Positions 1 through 13,700 are shown, counted from the stretch's first letter. The stretch: DNA of 64,000 nucleotides from Acheta domesticus (GCA_031308135.1 JAHLJT010000631.1:5247371-5311370), one strand, 5' to 3'. The notes: generated from the sequence alone by a model not told the origin. Translations and numbers: made by a program.

Positions 1-39
1 CCGCGGCGGCGGTCCCGTTCACGTGATCCCTCACGTTAA
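1..39 (+). other. Possible Arg/Ser-rich coding scrap at window edge
   Basis: The first 12 codons read as an arginine/serine-rich string (PRRRSRSRDPSR) and then hit a TAA at 37-39. Such strings are typical of the tails of SR-type splicing proteins. A lysine-codon-rich stretch follows at about 118-180 in other frames. The piece is too short to assign, and it may be chance in GC-rich sequence, a pseudogene or the end of an exon that starts outside the window. Confidence 0.2.
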
Positions 40-380
40 CAGTGAGCCGTGGCATCAAAAGCAAATTAATGGGATTATGAAAGCTTACATTCGCCTGGAG
101 ATGGCGCCGTAACACACAAGAAGAAATCTAAAAAGGAAAAGAAAGAAGGATAACAAGAATAAGGATAAGAAGAAGAGACTTTACACATTATTTCTGAAAT
201 CGCAAAGACGGTTTTCAGATTTCAAAAGTTTGTAAAAGAACATAATTTTTTCCGCAGGAAAGCAAGAAAAATATTACATTTTCAGATGTTTTTGCAAACT
301 TCACTTCTTTTATCGGCGACACGTTTTTGATTTTGAAATATTGGAAAACGAGTAACGGTGAAAAGTTAAGTGGAAAATGA

Positions 381-414
381 CATTATTATTATTATTATTA
401 TTATTGTTATTATT
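381..414. repeat. (ATT)n microsatellite
   Basis: An array of ATT units with one G interruption. It lies in AT-rich sequence where I find no gene. The 40-850 interval around it holds nothing else that I can recognise. Confidence 0.9.
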
Positions 415-852
415 ACCCTCCGTAAATAAACTTAATTCCGTTTGAAATCTATAAGGGAATTTTAGGGTGAGCACTGCAATTAACTTGCACAAATTTGTTG
501 AATAATCTATTATTTTAATTTCATTTAGAAATGCTTCTAATAATTAAGTGATATCAGAAAAATGTTTTTACCCTTTCGTTTGAGCAGCAGCACATCATTG
601 TGACACTTTATCCAGAATAATAAAAAAAACATTAGAAATAGTGTATTTGTTTAAATGATTCAAGCACTGTATTTATTATTATTATTTGAAGCGTAATATT
701 TCCATGCATTAGCACCAACTGTCCCGTTTTTTCAGGCCCGCATCTCCTTATTTTAGCTCATACAGCCATTGTCCTTATTTTACCTCGTTTAAATCGCCTC
801 ATTGTGGCCGTTGCCTTCCTACGCAAGACTAGCCCGAGTCGTTCCCCTCGTA

Positions 853-900
853 CCGAGCATCGAATGCTCGGCTTAGAAGGCCGAGCGAATTTCGCTCGGT
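853..900. repeat. Two adjacent short perfect hairpins
   Basis: Two back-to-back palindromes share the CCGAGC start. The first has arms 853-860 and 864-871 (CCGAGCAT / ATGCTCGG). The second has arms 882-890 and 892-900 (CCGAGCGAA / TTCGCTCGG), with 1-3 nt loops. They are GC-rich islands in AT-rich DNA, and no coding frame is credible here. They may be subterminal repeats of an unrecognised element. Confidence 0.6.
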
Positions 901-1074
901 GGATCGCAGCCGAGCAAAACTCTGTCCTATTGGCCTGACGTCTAGCGGATTTTCTGTGAACTGCCGCGACGCTCGAGCAAAATTCTCTCATGCAGAACTT
1001 TAGATCCAGAATCTCTTTCTGGATCAAAAACGTGAGAGATAAAATAAAAAACATTCTAATGTTTGCAATAACAA

Positions 1075-1630
1075 AAGAATAGAGCAAAATGGCGTGTGGG
1101 CATCTTATAGTATACATTTCGCACTATCACTACCAAAAGTTTAAAGAAAGCATTTGAACCCGTTTTTGAGAAAATCTTGTTTTTGTTATTTTTTAATGTT
1201 GCACATTTTGCCTCCGATATTGCGCGAAATCAACGAAAAGTTTCAAAAAAAATCGAAAATTCATAGTTAATAGTGAAAATCGTACCTATGCCACCTTCAT
1301 AAGTGTATTTTACTTTATTCTTACAAGAAATTTAAAGAAAAAATTTGGAGCCTTTTTTGAGAAAATTTTGAAAATGTCCTTCGGGCTTCATCTAAAGTAC
1401 CTCCAAATTTTAAAGAATATTTTTCAAAATCTCAAAGCTTCCACTCGAGCCAGACGGACAGGGGTTTCTTTAATTAGAAAAAATCTTATGCATGGTTTAG
1501 CCGCTAGTGGTGTTCACAGACGGACGGACATTCCGTTGAAATCTCGAAATCGATTTTCAGCAGCATTATATAACATTATCTGTACTACGAATATTACTCC
1601 GTACATACGTAAGTATACGAGAAAGTAAAA
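1075..1630 (+). repeat. Dispersed repeat family A, copy 1
   Basis: The segment shares a chain of recognisable blocks with copies near 33, 41, 43 and 59 kb (the last inverted). The blocks are a 'TTTGAGAAAAT' stretch, 'GGGCTTCAT..AAGTACC', a 'GCTAGTGGTGTTCACAGACGG' type core at about 1503-1530, and an end near 'TACGTAAGTATACGAGAAAGTAAAA'. The ORFs in it are short and not conserved between copies, so I read it as non-coding repeat DNA of unknown class. Confidence 0.7.
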
Positions 1631-2031
1631 TGAGAGTATAATATAATTGATATGAAATATTATTTACAAGATGAAATAACATTCAGGAAAAGCTCTTTTG
1701 GTCTTTCTTATTTAAACGCCACATTAAATTACTGTCAAAATAATTAGAAAAGGTTTTGTCGGCCATCTCTTCAGGGAAATTGTGGTCGATGAATGAAATG
1801 TCATTCCCAGCCTCGTCAGTTTCAGGGGTATTGTCACAGGCATGCTCAGAACTTTGCTTTGAGAAGTGAATTGCCGACCAGTTTTACTGCAGTTACATGC
1901 ATCAGCATGCCTTTTGATTATATGAAGGGTTCTTATTTCCTGTGGGCACGTGTGGGCTATGCATACAGACCCAATCCTCAGGAATATTTTTTCATCCCAA
2001 TCTTGACTTTATGGTAGGCGCGGGCTGCACC

Positions 2032-2033
<2 letters not shown>

Positions 2034-2100
<67 letters not shown>
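2034..2100. repeat. Compound (TA)n(GA)n microsatellite
   Basis: About 33 bases of TA units run directly into about 34 bases of GA units. The 1631-2033 interval before it shows no gene or recognisable element. Confidence 0.95.
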
Positions 2101-2102
<2 letters not shown>

Positions 2103-2506
2103 GGATTTATTGAAAGTACTTGGCAGCAGAGGTCGTCCAGTGCTAAAATATGGAAATCTCTCTTGTTTCTCACAATTGCACATTTTACGTAATTCTCATC
2201 GTATTGAAAACATTCAACTAAAATGAATACAGCATGAAACATCGCGACGATGTGCTACTACGAGGTGGAGTCAAAAAGTTCCCGGAATTGGTCAAAATGT
2301 TTTTATTTATTAAAGGTAGAGTAAATTAAATTCATTTACCTTCAAAATTCTCCCCTCCTACATTTAAACACTTTCTCCAACGTTCGTACAATAGTTGGAA
2401 ACAGTTCTGAAAGCCATTTCTCGATAGCTCCATAAGCCGCCTGATCCCATTTTCCATCGCCTCTTCAGAATTAGTGAATCGTTGCTCATTTTGGTAGATT
2501 TTAAGA

Positions 2507-2932
2507 ACAGGGTTCGGCTCCTATTGACGCGCACGATTCGGTTCCGAACGAGTCACTCGCGGCGCCGCCACAGTGTGCCCGGCCACACGGCCACGTGGCC
2601 AACGCACTTTCGTGTGGAATCTTGACGCTTCGCTACCCGTGTCCAAGTTGAGGACGAGGCTCGGGCCTTCGGCCCTCGCGTTAACATAAAACATCCTTGA
2701 GTCTGTCCAACGCATAATTACCAACGCATTTTATGCATTTAACATTATGCATGCAACGCATTTTATGCATTTAACCATTGTAATTCTCCATTACACATTC
2801 GCACCACACCGCACAATGCACAATGCAAGCAGTGCTCCCTGAGTGATCCGTTCTCGTGGTCCGCGCGAGTGAACCATGCGCAAGTGAACCGTGCGCCGTT
2901 GTTTTAGTGAGCCGAACCCTGTCCTTAAAATC
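2507..2932. mobile_element. TIR element nested in the mariner
   Basis: A 14-bp perfect inverted repeat (ACAGGGTTCGGCTC at 2507-2520, its complement at 2919-2932) bounds an insertion that splits the mariner frame. The insert is GC-rich at both ends. Inside it a roughly 21-bp unit (AACGCATTTTATGCATTTAA) occurs twice, at about 2721 and 2755. No transposase is present. I did not find a convincing target duplication, so the superfamily is open. Confidence 0.75.
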
Positions 2933-3283
2933 AGCCCTCATTTTCATTTTTAGCCAGGGAAACAGGTAGAAATCGGCCGGTGATAGGTCGAGTGAGCAGG
3001 GAGAGTGTTCAAGAGTGGTAACGTGCTTGGTTAGGTAAGTTTTCACCATCGTCATGGAGTAGGACCCAATATTTTCCTTCTCCTTGTTTCTGGACGTTTC
3101 CTCCTAATTGCATCTCTTGGCGACAAAGACCTTCCACGTAGAAGTTCTTCGTTTAACCATCTGGAATGGACATTTTGTCAATGGCCATTCTTCTGTTCGC
3201 ACGGATGATACAACGAATATGCTCGTTGTGTTCGTTGGGAACGGAAGTGGACGGCCGGCCGCTGCGCGGGTAACCTTCCGCAC

Positions 3284-3541
3284 TATACTGCGATTTTTGT
3301 AGGAAGAGCTCTCAAGATAACTCAAATCCCATCTTCGCGATGGAATATGTCACGGCATTTCGCGTCTTTTCTCGGTCTTGCCGGTAGAAGTCGCATGATC
3401 GCAAGCACTGCTTCATAACGGTCGCGATCGTGCGAATTCTAGCGGAACGACTGTGAATGATACGAAATGCCGTGACATATTCCATCGCGAAGATGGGATT
3501 TGAGTTATCTTGAGAGCTCTTCCTACAAAAATCGCAGTATA
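3284..3541. mobile_element. P-type foldback MITE, copy 1
   Basis: This is a 258-bp palindromic element that starts TATACTGCGATTTTTGTAGG and ends with the inverted copy. The arms pair over more than 100 bp with a diverged centre. Its subterminal block (GATGGAATATGTCACGG, then TCTCGGTCTTGCCG and GCATGATCG) matches the inverted repeats of the THAP/P-like element at 22.6-25.4 kb. It is inserted in the decayed mariner. It encodes nothing and would need transposase from another element. Confidence 0.9.
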
Positions 3542-3901
3542 GCGCGACCTTCACGGAATCGCTTATGGCACTCCTACACTTGCGACATTTTCTTCGCACC
3601 TCTTCCGAAGGCTATCGTCAACGTCTCAAGAGTTTCAGATGGTGATTTGTTTAGAAAGCACAAAATCTGATATTCCCATGTTCGATAGCCGTCATTTTAA
3701 AATGCGACGAACTCAAAAACGTCTCAAAGTTACATATGGGCCCAGCTCCCTGAAAAGTCGACGCACGCATCAGGGCAGCTCAGCGGTTTCACAGGATGTG
3801 TTTCAAATGTCAACAATTGAAATCTCCGTCTGACTCTAGTTTGGCAAAACTGTAGACGCAGATCCCGGGAACGTTTTGACTCGCCCTCGTACATGGGCAA
3901 C

Positions 3902-4158
3902 TATACTGCGATTTTTCTAGGAAGGACTCTCAAGATAACTCAAATCCCATCTTCGCGATGGAATATGTCACGGCATTTCGCGTCTTTTCTCGGTCTTGCC
4001 GGTAGAAGTCGCATGATCGCAAGCACTGCTTCATACGGTCGCGATCGTGCGAAATCTAGCGGAACGACTGAGAAAGATGCGAAATGCCATGACATATTCC
4101 ATCGTGAAGATGGGATTTGAGTTATCTTGAGAGTCCTTCCTAGAAAAATCGCAGTATA
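3902..4158. mobile_element. P-type foldback MITE, copy 2
   Basis: A 257-bp near-copy of the 3284-3541 MITE, starting TATACTGCGATTTTTCTAGG and ending with the inverted sequence. It begins 10 bp outside the right end of the mariner. It differs from copy 1 at scattered bases, including AGGAAGGACTCTC against AGGAAGAGCTCTC in both arms. The arm changes are mirrored, so the arms have stayed matched. Confidence 0.9.
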
Positions 4159-7100
4159 CCAACGTTACAGCAACAGTAACATTAACAAAGTAACCACAAG
4201 GTCATTAAATACAGACGACCTAAAAACTACTTCTATGAAACTGATATAAACAAACATTCACTAAGTGTACAAAAACGCTGCACATGAAAAGAAAAAATGC
4301 AGGATAAGGAAGCCCCACAAATCAGTTGGACAGCAGGCCCCACCATCATCTACAGCATTTTTATCTCGTTTTGTTTTGGTTTGTGTTGTTTAGAAAAAAA
4401 ATACCAAAGTAGGAAATTCGATTTCCTTTAAAATTGGGAGTATTTATTTACCACGATCATCTATTAAACAGCATGCTCATTATGAACACTATGTCAGCTT
4501 AGTGCACATTATAATACACAGGGATATGCGCATTGTGAGTTGCATAATGATTTGAGTGTAAAAATTATTCCCTTCCCGCCTACCCTTGTAGGGATGTTTA
4601 CACCTACAATATTAGTTTCCCTATTGGGTCAATCCATTTTAAGTGGTCCAGAATTTCATAAATTGGTCGCTCGACCATCTCGAAAAAATTCATATTTGCT
4701 TATAAATTTCCTTATGTTTTGGCTGTTCAAAAGTATCTTTTTTTATTGCACCTGGTTTACAAATGGTGGCCATTTTTGTTTCACGCCGTGCGCCATTTTT
4801 CGCGTTTGCAGACATGTACTCATTTCTAAATTACTCAGCTCTAGATTGCTCTACCTTTCTAGATTGAAAAGCATTCGATTCAGTATACTCTGGCCTGCAA
4901 ATAGAAATATTATTTACCTATCTTCTGTTTTTATTTGGGAAATATTTACAACCAATCTATGGAACGCGAATGAACAAAATTCAATTTTCAGAGAGTAATT
5001 CCTCAAAGAAGGAATAGCATCACAACCTTAAATTTGTCTGTACTTTTACACAAAACAGTATAGTTACTTTTTGTAAAATATCATTGGTATATAATGTACC
5101 ACTTCAAAATTACATCCTTTCGAAAATTGGAATTTTGGATTTTTTCCAAATTTTCAACTGTAGTATCTCTATTGGGGGACCAGATAAAAATCAGAAAATT
5201 GCACACATTAGACCGCTATCATACAAAACTTCAGTAAAAATTTAAACTTTTATATTTCACTGGAAGTATTTTTTAAAAATTGAAAACTTACGAAAAAATG
5301 GCTTCATTTCCACATTGAGAATACGTTGTCTCAAGTAGTAATCACAAGTTATTTTACACTAAAAGCTACATTGATTTAAAAATAATTACTTGTTATTATT
5401 AATAAACATAAAAGTGTCATAATATATATTTTCAATATTATATATACTTTACTTTAAAACAAACTTACAACTTGACATCTATGTTTGTAATGGAAAATAT
5501 GGTAACCTTGACTTTAAAAGCTGAACCGGCTAAAACAAAAATGATTTATAAAATATAACAAGTAAATAAATTCAGTATATTGTTTAAATTTTCACACTTA
5601 AATGTGCCACTCTGCTCATTATTTCTGAACATACAAATATCTCCTACCTAGGCAGAATTTGGATCTCATTGGATCTTACAAACACATCTTATTAAGCACA
5701 TAAAAGCAAATTACTCGGCACCAGAAACAGCTTTTCTCATGAGTAACTACAGATTTTGATTCATTTAAAACACTATTAGTTGATGTTAATTAAATTGTGA
5801 TTTGAAATGATTTACCATTTAATATACTTGATTGATTGCAGAAGAGAAATAGCTTCGCAAGAACTAAATAACCCTCAGGCATCATATTGTAATTGTTACA
5901 AAAACTATCACATTGATGGTTACCACTGCATGTAGCTATATGCCAGAACTATTAGTTTCACATAATATATTGTATATGGAGCGCAAGGCACATTGGAAAC
6001 ATGAGTAGGCGATATTACGCACAGGGGCAATAATTGATACATCGACCCCATTATTTTCAACACAAAAAAATAGTTTGGGGGCAGTTTTGCCTATCTTATC
6101 CCACTATCCCCCTTTGTGTGGTGGTCAGACAGAAGAGCGGGCCTGATTGCCAAAGTATCATCACGTAACATAAGGCATTAACTAACTATAATATCACAAA
6201 TATGTGTATTTTTGCACCCATTTTGAAAAATGAAAAAATATGTTTTTATTTAAAGGTGTAGCTCACTTGGTAATTGGTTTTGGAAAAAATGTTTTATACA
6301 AAAGTTATAGGAAACTTTGTTCAATCATATTTCTACAGGGCTTAAGATTAAAGTTACAAAAAAATGTTTTTTCAGGCCTTCTGGAGTTAGCACAGGGTCG
6401 AGGAAGTCGAAAACGTGGGATTCAGACATCATATTCAAAGGAAAAGTTTTGATGACCTTTTCCCAGGTAACTCCCCCTTTTTCAGTACCTGCCAACAGGA
6501 CTACATATAATGTTGACATGATTATCACTGTAACATCTTGTCAGATCATTTTGATTTGAGATTTAAATGAAAAGTAAAAAAGTATTCAGTAAGAAACGCT
6601 CTAATGCCCTTCATTATATCTTGTGCAGTTTTTTAGTTAAAAGCGCATTTTTCAAAATATGACTTCAACATTTGTTTTGAACGTGTGAACAGGTTTTTTC
6701 AAAACTTATTTTCAAAAAATGCCCCATGAGACCATTATGCTTGTATCAGACCATATGCTTTATTTACAGGGTAACGAAGTTTTCAAAATAGCATAATTTT
6801 ATTTCATTATCATCACCACTCACAGCAACAATCACAACTAAGGTCATGAAATGAACTAGTATAAAACATGTTCAAACAATACTGCTTGTTGAAAAGTGCC
6901 AGAAATGCAATTTTTAAAACCCAGTTCATTTGTTTTTGTATGAATTCTATTACTGACAATTGTTTCAATGGTGAACTAGTGTGAAAATTCGAGTGCCCAC
7001 TGAAAATTAACACAAGAACCATGTGCATGAAAAAACATACCTAACTCAAACAATTAAGCATAAATGTATGTAAGTAATATTTGAATATAGACTTTTAACA

Positions 7101-7364
7101 AAATGAGGTTTTAATTAATTTACATGAATTGCTTGTGTTTTATTACACATTAGTGTTCTGAACTTTGGAAATGACATTTCTGTCATTCAATGGAGCTGCA
7201 ACCCCTAGTTTGTTTGGGCATCAGCCACCATAATTTATATCTTGATGACAATCATCTTATACAAGAGCACAAAATTCAAAAGAGAAAACATGTTATCACA
7301 GAAATGTTTATCAGTGATAAGCAAAAGATTGAACATCCAAATGCCGATGAAATAAAAACATCTA
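4159..7364. other. Intergenic AT-rich stretch without recognised gene
   Basis: This 3.2-kb stretch lies between the MITE cluster and the inferred end of the COPS3 transcript. The longest open frame (152 codons, 4540-4998, plus strand) has no recognisable domain and an AT-driven composition rich in Leu, Phe, Ile and Ser. I see no splice structure, no inverted repeat and no transposon domain. Confidence 0.5.
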
Positions 7365-7382
7365 AATTTCAGAGTTGATTTC

Positions 7383-7388
7383 TTTATT
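7383..7388 (-). terminator. Candidate COPS3 poly(A) signal
   Basis: TTTATT on the plus strand is AATAAA on the minus strand, the first such hexamer downstream of the COPS3 stop. A cleavage site about 15-25 bp further on would give a 3' UTR of roughly 380 bp. This is inferred from the hexamer only. Confidence 0.45.
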
Positions 7389-7746
7389 TAATGTTTGAGT
7401 TCTTATGGAATATCTGATCAGATCAACAGCATGTCTGCATCCGTACATTGACGCTACAAATGATTTCAACTGCATACAAAACATTGTAATAATACTGCTC
7501 AAACGACTGAATCGAAAACAAGCAGCAAAATGCAAAGCAAGGATGCAGCATTGAGAAGTCCAAAAATTATTCAAAAATTATGAAACTTCCTTGCTCTCTT
7601 CTTCATCTTTAAAAGATAATTTCAAGAAAAGGTGATGTCTTCTAGTTTTATGTACATAGGCAATGGCATTTTACAAAAAAAAGTCAGAAGGGTAACATGT
7701 AAAATTACATCATGTAATCACAACAAAAAATGAGCATGTAAATAAT

Positions 7747-10700
7747 TTACATAGAATATGTGGTAATTTTTGTTCCTTGTGTTGTAGCAGGAGGAATATC
7801 ATCGTCTTGAGTACCACACGATTTCTTTACAAACTGTGGATTTACCATTATATCTTCTTCCATGGATTGAACTTTCCGATCTAAGTCTGTACACACAGCC
7901 ATCTATAATAATCATGACATATTGTTAATGTTATTTTCCTAATATACTTCACAAAATTTCAAATTACAACTTCAAAGATAATAAATTTAAATCAGCATAC
8001 ATACCTCTTCCTCAAGGCGACGAAGCATAGCAGGACTATTGTATTTTTCTGGGTCATCATGGAAAATTACCATACCATCTTTTTGATTAATAGTAGCAAA
8101 AATTTCACCATCTTCAATCTGAAAACATATTCATAATAAGATTCTGTTTCAAAGCAGTTTGCAGGCTGTGATGTTATCACATCAACAACACTAAACATTT
8201 GTCGGCTCTTACTGCAACACTTTGATGCCATAACATCACAAGCAGACATCCTTGTGTCAGAATTCGGTGTAGTCGGAGACTCTGAAATTGTGAACATTTA
8301 ACATTCTTTTATAGGTTACTAGCAGAATTACTGTCCATTACCATCTTCCCATTCCGTCAGCACTCCTACGACTTGGTGTTCTCGTGCCGGAATCGCCCCT
8401 TTGCTGTCATCTCCTAGCTCAGCATTAGTTTCATCCCTCTACATCCTGCCTGCTCATCCTGTCCCAGCTTCACCCTGCCCATGTCACATGACAAAGCCCA
8501 GCAACAATGAGGTCTAAGAAGATTGTGAATTGCATTTAACTTACTTGCCATCTTGTGCAGCAGCACCATCTAGTGGAGGGTTACAACAAAATGAGCAGCA
8601 CACCCCAAAACATGCAAAAATTTGAAATATTGCTTAATTTATTTTGTCTATTTATTGAATAAATATGTCTACAATGAAAACAAAAACATTAAGGAAAAAA
8701 TTTTGAATTTTTTTTTTTTTGGAGGTAACGGAATTTTTTGTACAGAAATAGGCCTTGAGCATAAACGTCATAACTTTAGAACTATTAGCTCTATTACTTT
8801 AATTTTTTTTGTGTGTGTGTGTGTGTGTGTGTGATAACAAATGATTTGAAATAGTACCTGAACCAAAATAACATTTGTATAATTAGTAGTTACATATATA
8901 AAACATTTTTTTTTTGTATCAGAAAGTGAAAAAATAAAAAGTTACATTTTTTTAAATTAAATTTTCTCTATGAAATAATTGGTTCAAATGTTTAGTTTTG
9001 GTTCATGCACTAGCTATGTGTTTCTCAATTATAACAAAAAAGAATCAGAGGGTTATCATACATAGAAATGAAGATATGATGTTTAAGGTTTTCAAAGACA
9101 GCCAAAACGTCAACTTTCAGGGAAATGGCTCTAAAGATTCTAATGCTATAGAAAGGTTACAAGTTATGCCTTATTTTTTCATGTCTAAATATTCTCTTAT
9201 TTTCTATCCTCCTATGAAACCCCTTCTATTCTTATTTTCTGATGTTGTCTGTTTTGGTTTTTTTTTTAAAGGAAAACCATACCCCCTTTCGAAAAAAGGT
9301 GCATGGTTCCTCCAATGCAAGTCTAAATAAATATTCAAATAAAATCAAAACGAAAGATCATAGAATAAAACAAGTTTCACCGTATTAAAAATAATATATC
9401 ACAGGTTTTGATTCTGTTAAAAATCAAAAAACAGATTTTCTGTGATTTTTTCTTATTTTTAGGGTATAATATACCTTAAAATGCCGACTATGTAGTATAT
9501 AACATACATAGTGTGAAAAATGCATAACTGATGCATGATCGGCATATGTAACATTGCATTGCATATGTAACATTTGCCCCTCATTGGTATGCAATACTCC
9601 ATGTAGAGATATTTGGCAGGTATATGAAATCACCTCAACTACAATTGAATGTGACCTGCCAAACACCACGCAAAAGATTGATTGTTAGTGATTCCAGGCA
9701 CGTCATCTACCAGGAGCATTCAGTCCCCAAAGTGTGGTGCAAATTTTTGCTCAGAAGGTGGCAGTGGTTTCCCTCCACTGGATGGTGAGATCCGGCACCA
9801 TCCTACGGTCCGCTGGCAGGGTTTTTCCAACCAAGTATCTCCCACCACCAGGGCACTGCCCCAGCCGGGACACACCCTAAGCTCCTGATCGGTTTCTCAG
9901 CATGTGTGGTAGTGTAGTGCACGTAAGTGAAAGAGTGTGTAAGGGAAGAGTATAGGACAAGGAAGAAGAAGGGTAGATCATGGGCAGTCTGTGGCTTTTT
10001 AATAGAGTACTGCTCCAGCATTCGGCTGGTACTGATTTGAGAAATCAGAGAAACTATTGATCAGAGCAGCCGGCTGCAAGAATTCTCCTCCAGACAGTGA
10101 CTGAATTCGACCTAGCTGACAAGCTAGTGTCAAAAATCCTGCCTCCGTGGGGAGTGGAGTCCTAGGACCTCCCGGTCAGAGGAACTGCAGTGACAACAGA
10201 TGATGCCCTGAGCCATCTCTCCCGGTCCCAGGCATAAGAGGTTGCCTTACAATCAAGGGTATATGTCAAGACAGTAATATGAAATTTCCAATTACATGAT
10301 TAGAGACCGGAAAAATATATAGTATAAAATGTCAAAATATGTATATAAATATGTAATATTAAAATTCTCTAGTTAAAAACCATTTTCATAGCAAGAAATT
10401 ACATTTAGAAAAACTGTTCATTTTACATCATACAATTTTCTCGTAAGTAGTAAAAGCTTTATCTATTGTAATCCAGGAGAATAGTTTAGCAGCCAGACTA
10501 TTCGCAATAGAAGCCATCACACAAACTGGCGAGATCTACGACCAGCAAACATACACTGCAGCATCTTCATCGAAGTGTTACACGTAAGTGATCACAAATT
10601 TTTCTTTGAAATTAAGGTTACAGATAACAAAACGGGGTGTCAATAATGCTTTGGAAACCTAGATTTCCCCAATCATGTAGGAAAAATGCTGATTTAAAAA

Positions 10701-13700
10701 AATACAGATTTTCATAAAAAATGTGGAATTAAATAGAAGAAAATTGATACAATAAGAAAATATATTGTGAAAACAGCAACATATGTAAAATATGTAATAT
10801 AGAACTAAATATGTAAAAATATGTAACGAAAAAAATTGATATTGTGTTGGGAGGGCTATGATTCGCCAAGATTACAATTTTGAAAACGGTAAGTAGAAAG
10901 ACAAAAAATATGTAATTACATAAAAATCCGGTCCTCTATACATGATGTTCATTGGCAAAGGCGATCCTCTCCATGTCCTAGAAGTTTATAACACTTTTTC
11001 AGAGCATATATGCAGTCAAATTTAGTATCATGTAAAACTGTTAACTGTTACAAAATAAAAGGCAGAAGGAGTTATGTTTTGTAAGAATAACACGGAATAG
11101 GGTTTTTCTTTTCAGTTTTTTAGCAGGTATGAGCAGATGAGAGCAGTCAAGATAGCAAGGCAGAACCATTGAAACATAACCATGCTAAAATGACTTTCAT
11201 AAATTTTTTGTGATAATTCAAGTCTAGAAATGGTGATGCTAAAGACTACATGATACGCAAGAAGGGGCTAAAACATAAGATATATTGTAATAGAATAGAT
11301 ATAACATATATAAAACACATAAATTTAAGACATGTTTTAACTCCTCTATAAACTATGCCTTCAAGGCTCTGAAAAGAATGCAATTAGTGAATATTTAACA
11401 AGTCAAAACACTACAAATTTCATGAATACATCAGATATATCATATTAATTTGTTGATTCCTATTCAACAAAAGAAATTAAATATTACCTAATAGAAAATC
11501 ATAGAAAAATAAAATCAAGTCAGTTCTTCATCTGTTAAAAAATATTTTTCCATATTCATGCAAGATTTTCCACAAATAGCAGTGAAGACACTAAAGAAAA
11601 CAACGCATCAGAAAAAAACAAATTTTGAGCAATAAAAAAAGTGAACAAGAAAAAGACAAAGAAAAATTGTTATTTTTGACTGACTTTTTGCCAGTTGGAG
11701 ATTTGCCATTTGGGCACAACCACAAAGTGCTCTCCAGACGGGGTTATGCAAGCAGATTGTTGTAAACTGCGGAAAACTTGAAATTATTCTATCATAGAAG
11801 TGGTATATATAGCATTATGAATTCATGAAAACTGATGGGACCAGCAAGAAAATGTTGTAAATGCAGGAAAATGTCAATTGCAGGAATGTAAAAGTAGGAT
11901 TTTACTGTATTAAAATTACACGATTCTGGCAACAAAAGCATGTTAAAGGAAGTAATTTACTACATACAGTAACAAGAATTTTCACTTTTGCAGTATCAGG
12001 GACTTACAATATGAATTTTTGTCGAAAAATCACTGATTTTTTGCTGCAGCCTAACATAACTTTCTCCATAGTTCATAATGAAATACATCAACTGTTATTT
12101 CATGGCACAAATTTTAGTTAGTACCTTATTTTACGTAGTGAAATCCAGACTATTAGCCAGCGCTTTCAACTGACCATGCAAATTTTTCTGCTCGTTTCAT
12201 CATCTTTCAGAGAAAGAAGGTATTATCTCAGTTGCTGAAACAGGTGATTTGAATTTGGCTCACAGACTTCTTTTATGCTTCACAGTCTTAAACATGCAGT
12301 AAATCTACTACATGGGACAGCTGCCTTTACTTCCCCTCTGAAGGAAGTTATATGAAGATTTTTTTGCGTTTAAAAAATCCACAAACTTCAATCAGGTTTG
12401 AACCCCCTCAAATTTGACAACCCACATATAAATTGTGAATTTTGATGTAATACAATGCAGCACAAACACACAAATTTTATTTTTATGTTAAGACAAGAAA
12501 AATTCAAAAGTACGTTGATTACTGTGTGTGCCATGACTCATGCAGAATGTAAACAATCTTTGAGAACAGAACTGCAGAATTGTCAATTATTAAAAGAAAA
12601 CAATACAAGAAGAGTTTGAAATAAGTTGTTTTTTGTAGTTTTAAGTACATTACATACAAAAATACTGCAATGAACATTCTTGAAATAGTTTTTTCTTTAA
12701 AAATAAAAATATAAGTTCATGAAAGGAATAGTTGACGGTAGAGTATGGCATGTGTTCTTTTGTTTTCCTCTGAGGAAGTGGTGGTGTTGGGAAGAGATTG
12801 TAAGTGAACGTCAAACTGAGAAGTCAGTGTGCGAGGTAACTTTTTTAAAAATGGACAATTAATTTCGAGAACAGAGGGCAATATGAAATAGATTTAGGTG
12901 ATGGAAAATAACTGAGAGGAGTACCCTAAATATTGTTTGTTTGGATATTTAAAAGACTAAATTGGACAATGTGCATTACAAAAAATTTAATGAAATTATA
13001 TCTGGGTAGGTATTAACCAATTTTAATTCATGAATTTATATCAAATTTACGAGACAAAAATTTAATTCATGTTTTGAATGAAAATATTTTTGAAAGATGT
13101 AAACCGATTTTTTATTATTAAGTGTAAATTATTACCCTTGGTTGTGTAATGACTATTTCAATGCACACAATATTTAAGCCTGTACATTTCTGCCAGCTCA
13201 CCCACCGTAAATAAATTGTGTATTGTTGATATGGCTGTTCTTTGGTGCACCACAGTATGTAGTAGGCGAAAAAAGGAAAAAATTCAGTTTCTAATGGATT
13301 AATACAAAATTTTCATACTAACCATATTCAAAATATATTTTTCTGCTTCACCAGGTCCAGATAGTTGAACTCTACTAGCTACGTCAGATAAAGAAAGAGT
13401 GAGGAAAGTTTTGGTCAGTCTTTGTATATTTTTTCTTGTATAGAGAGGCTATAACTTGTTTTGTGAGACCTGTATTGCTGTCCCTGCAAGATAAATCAAC
13501 ATATTATGACAATGCTGTATCAACCAATCAAATGACTTTTTAACTTAAAGCAGAAAATAGTTTCACATTTCAATCACTTGGTCATTAATATACACATGTA
13601 CGTGAAATTAATCAATGGTAGATCAAGACAGTATATACAAGTAGCAAGAAGGATGATGCATCATTTTCACACAAGTTACATTTGAGTGACAATAATTGCA

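Larger units (their letters stand above)
2261..3889 (-). mobile_element. Decayed mariner-type element with two nested insertions
   Basis: Both ends carry an inverted repeat (left CGAGGTGGAGTCAAAA, right inverted CGAGGGCGAGTCAAAA, both continuing to GTTCCCGG) flanked by TA dinucleotides at 2259-2260 and 3890-3891, the Tc1/mariner target duplication. On the minus strand the frames contain the family's typical 'SLDLSPADFYLFPWLK' block next to its last catalytic Asp (codons near 2950-3010). A C-terminal piece resembling 'YERWRKCLNVGG' lies near 2350-2400, and an HTH-region string 'SGRPSTS'-like near 3220-3260. Frames are broken repeatedly and most of the catalytic core is missing. It is a dead copy interrupted by a 422-bp TIR element and a P-type MITE. 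Confidence 0.85.

Noticed and set aside
2034..2242. Overlapping ORFs of tandem IY and RE/SL residues
   Set aside because: They are translations of the TA/GA microsatellite.
3284..4158. 8-bp target duplications around the two MITEs
   Set aside because: Candidate flanks (TCCGCAC/GCGCGAC, GGCAAC/CCAACG) do not match well enough to claim.
4540..4998. 152-codon plus-strand ORF
   Set aside because: AT-driven composition, no domain, no splice partners or conserved block. Likely chance in an AT-rich region.
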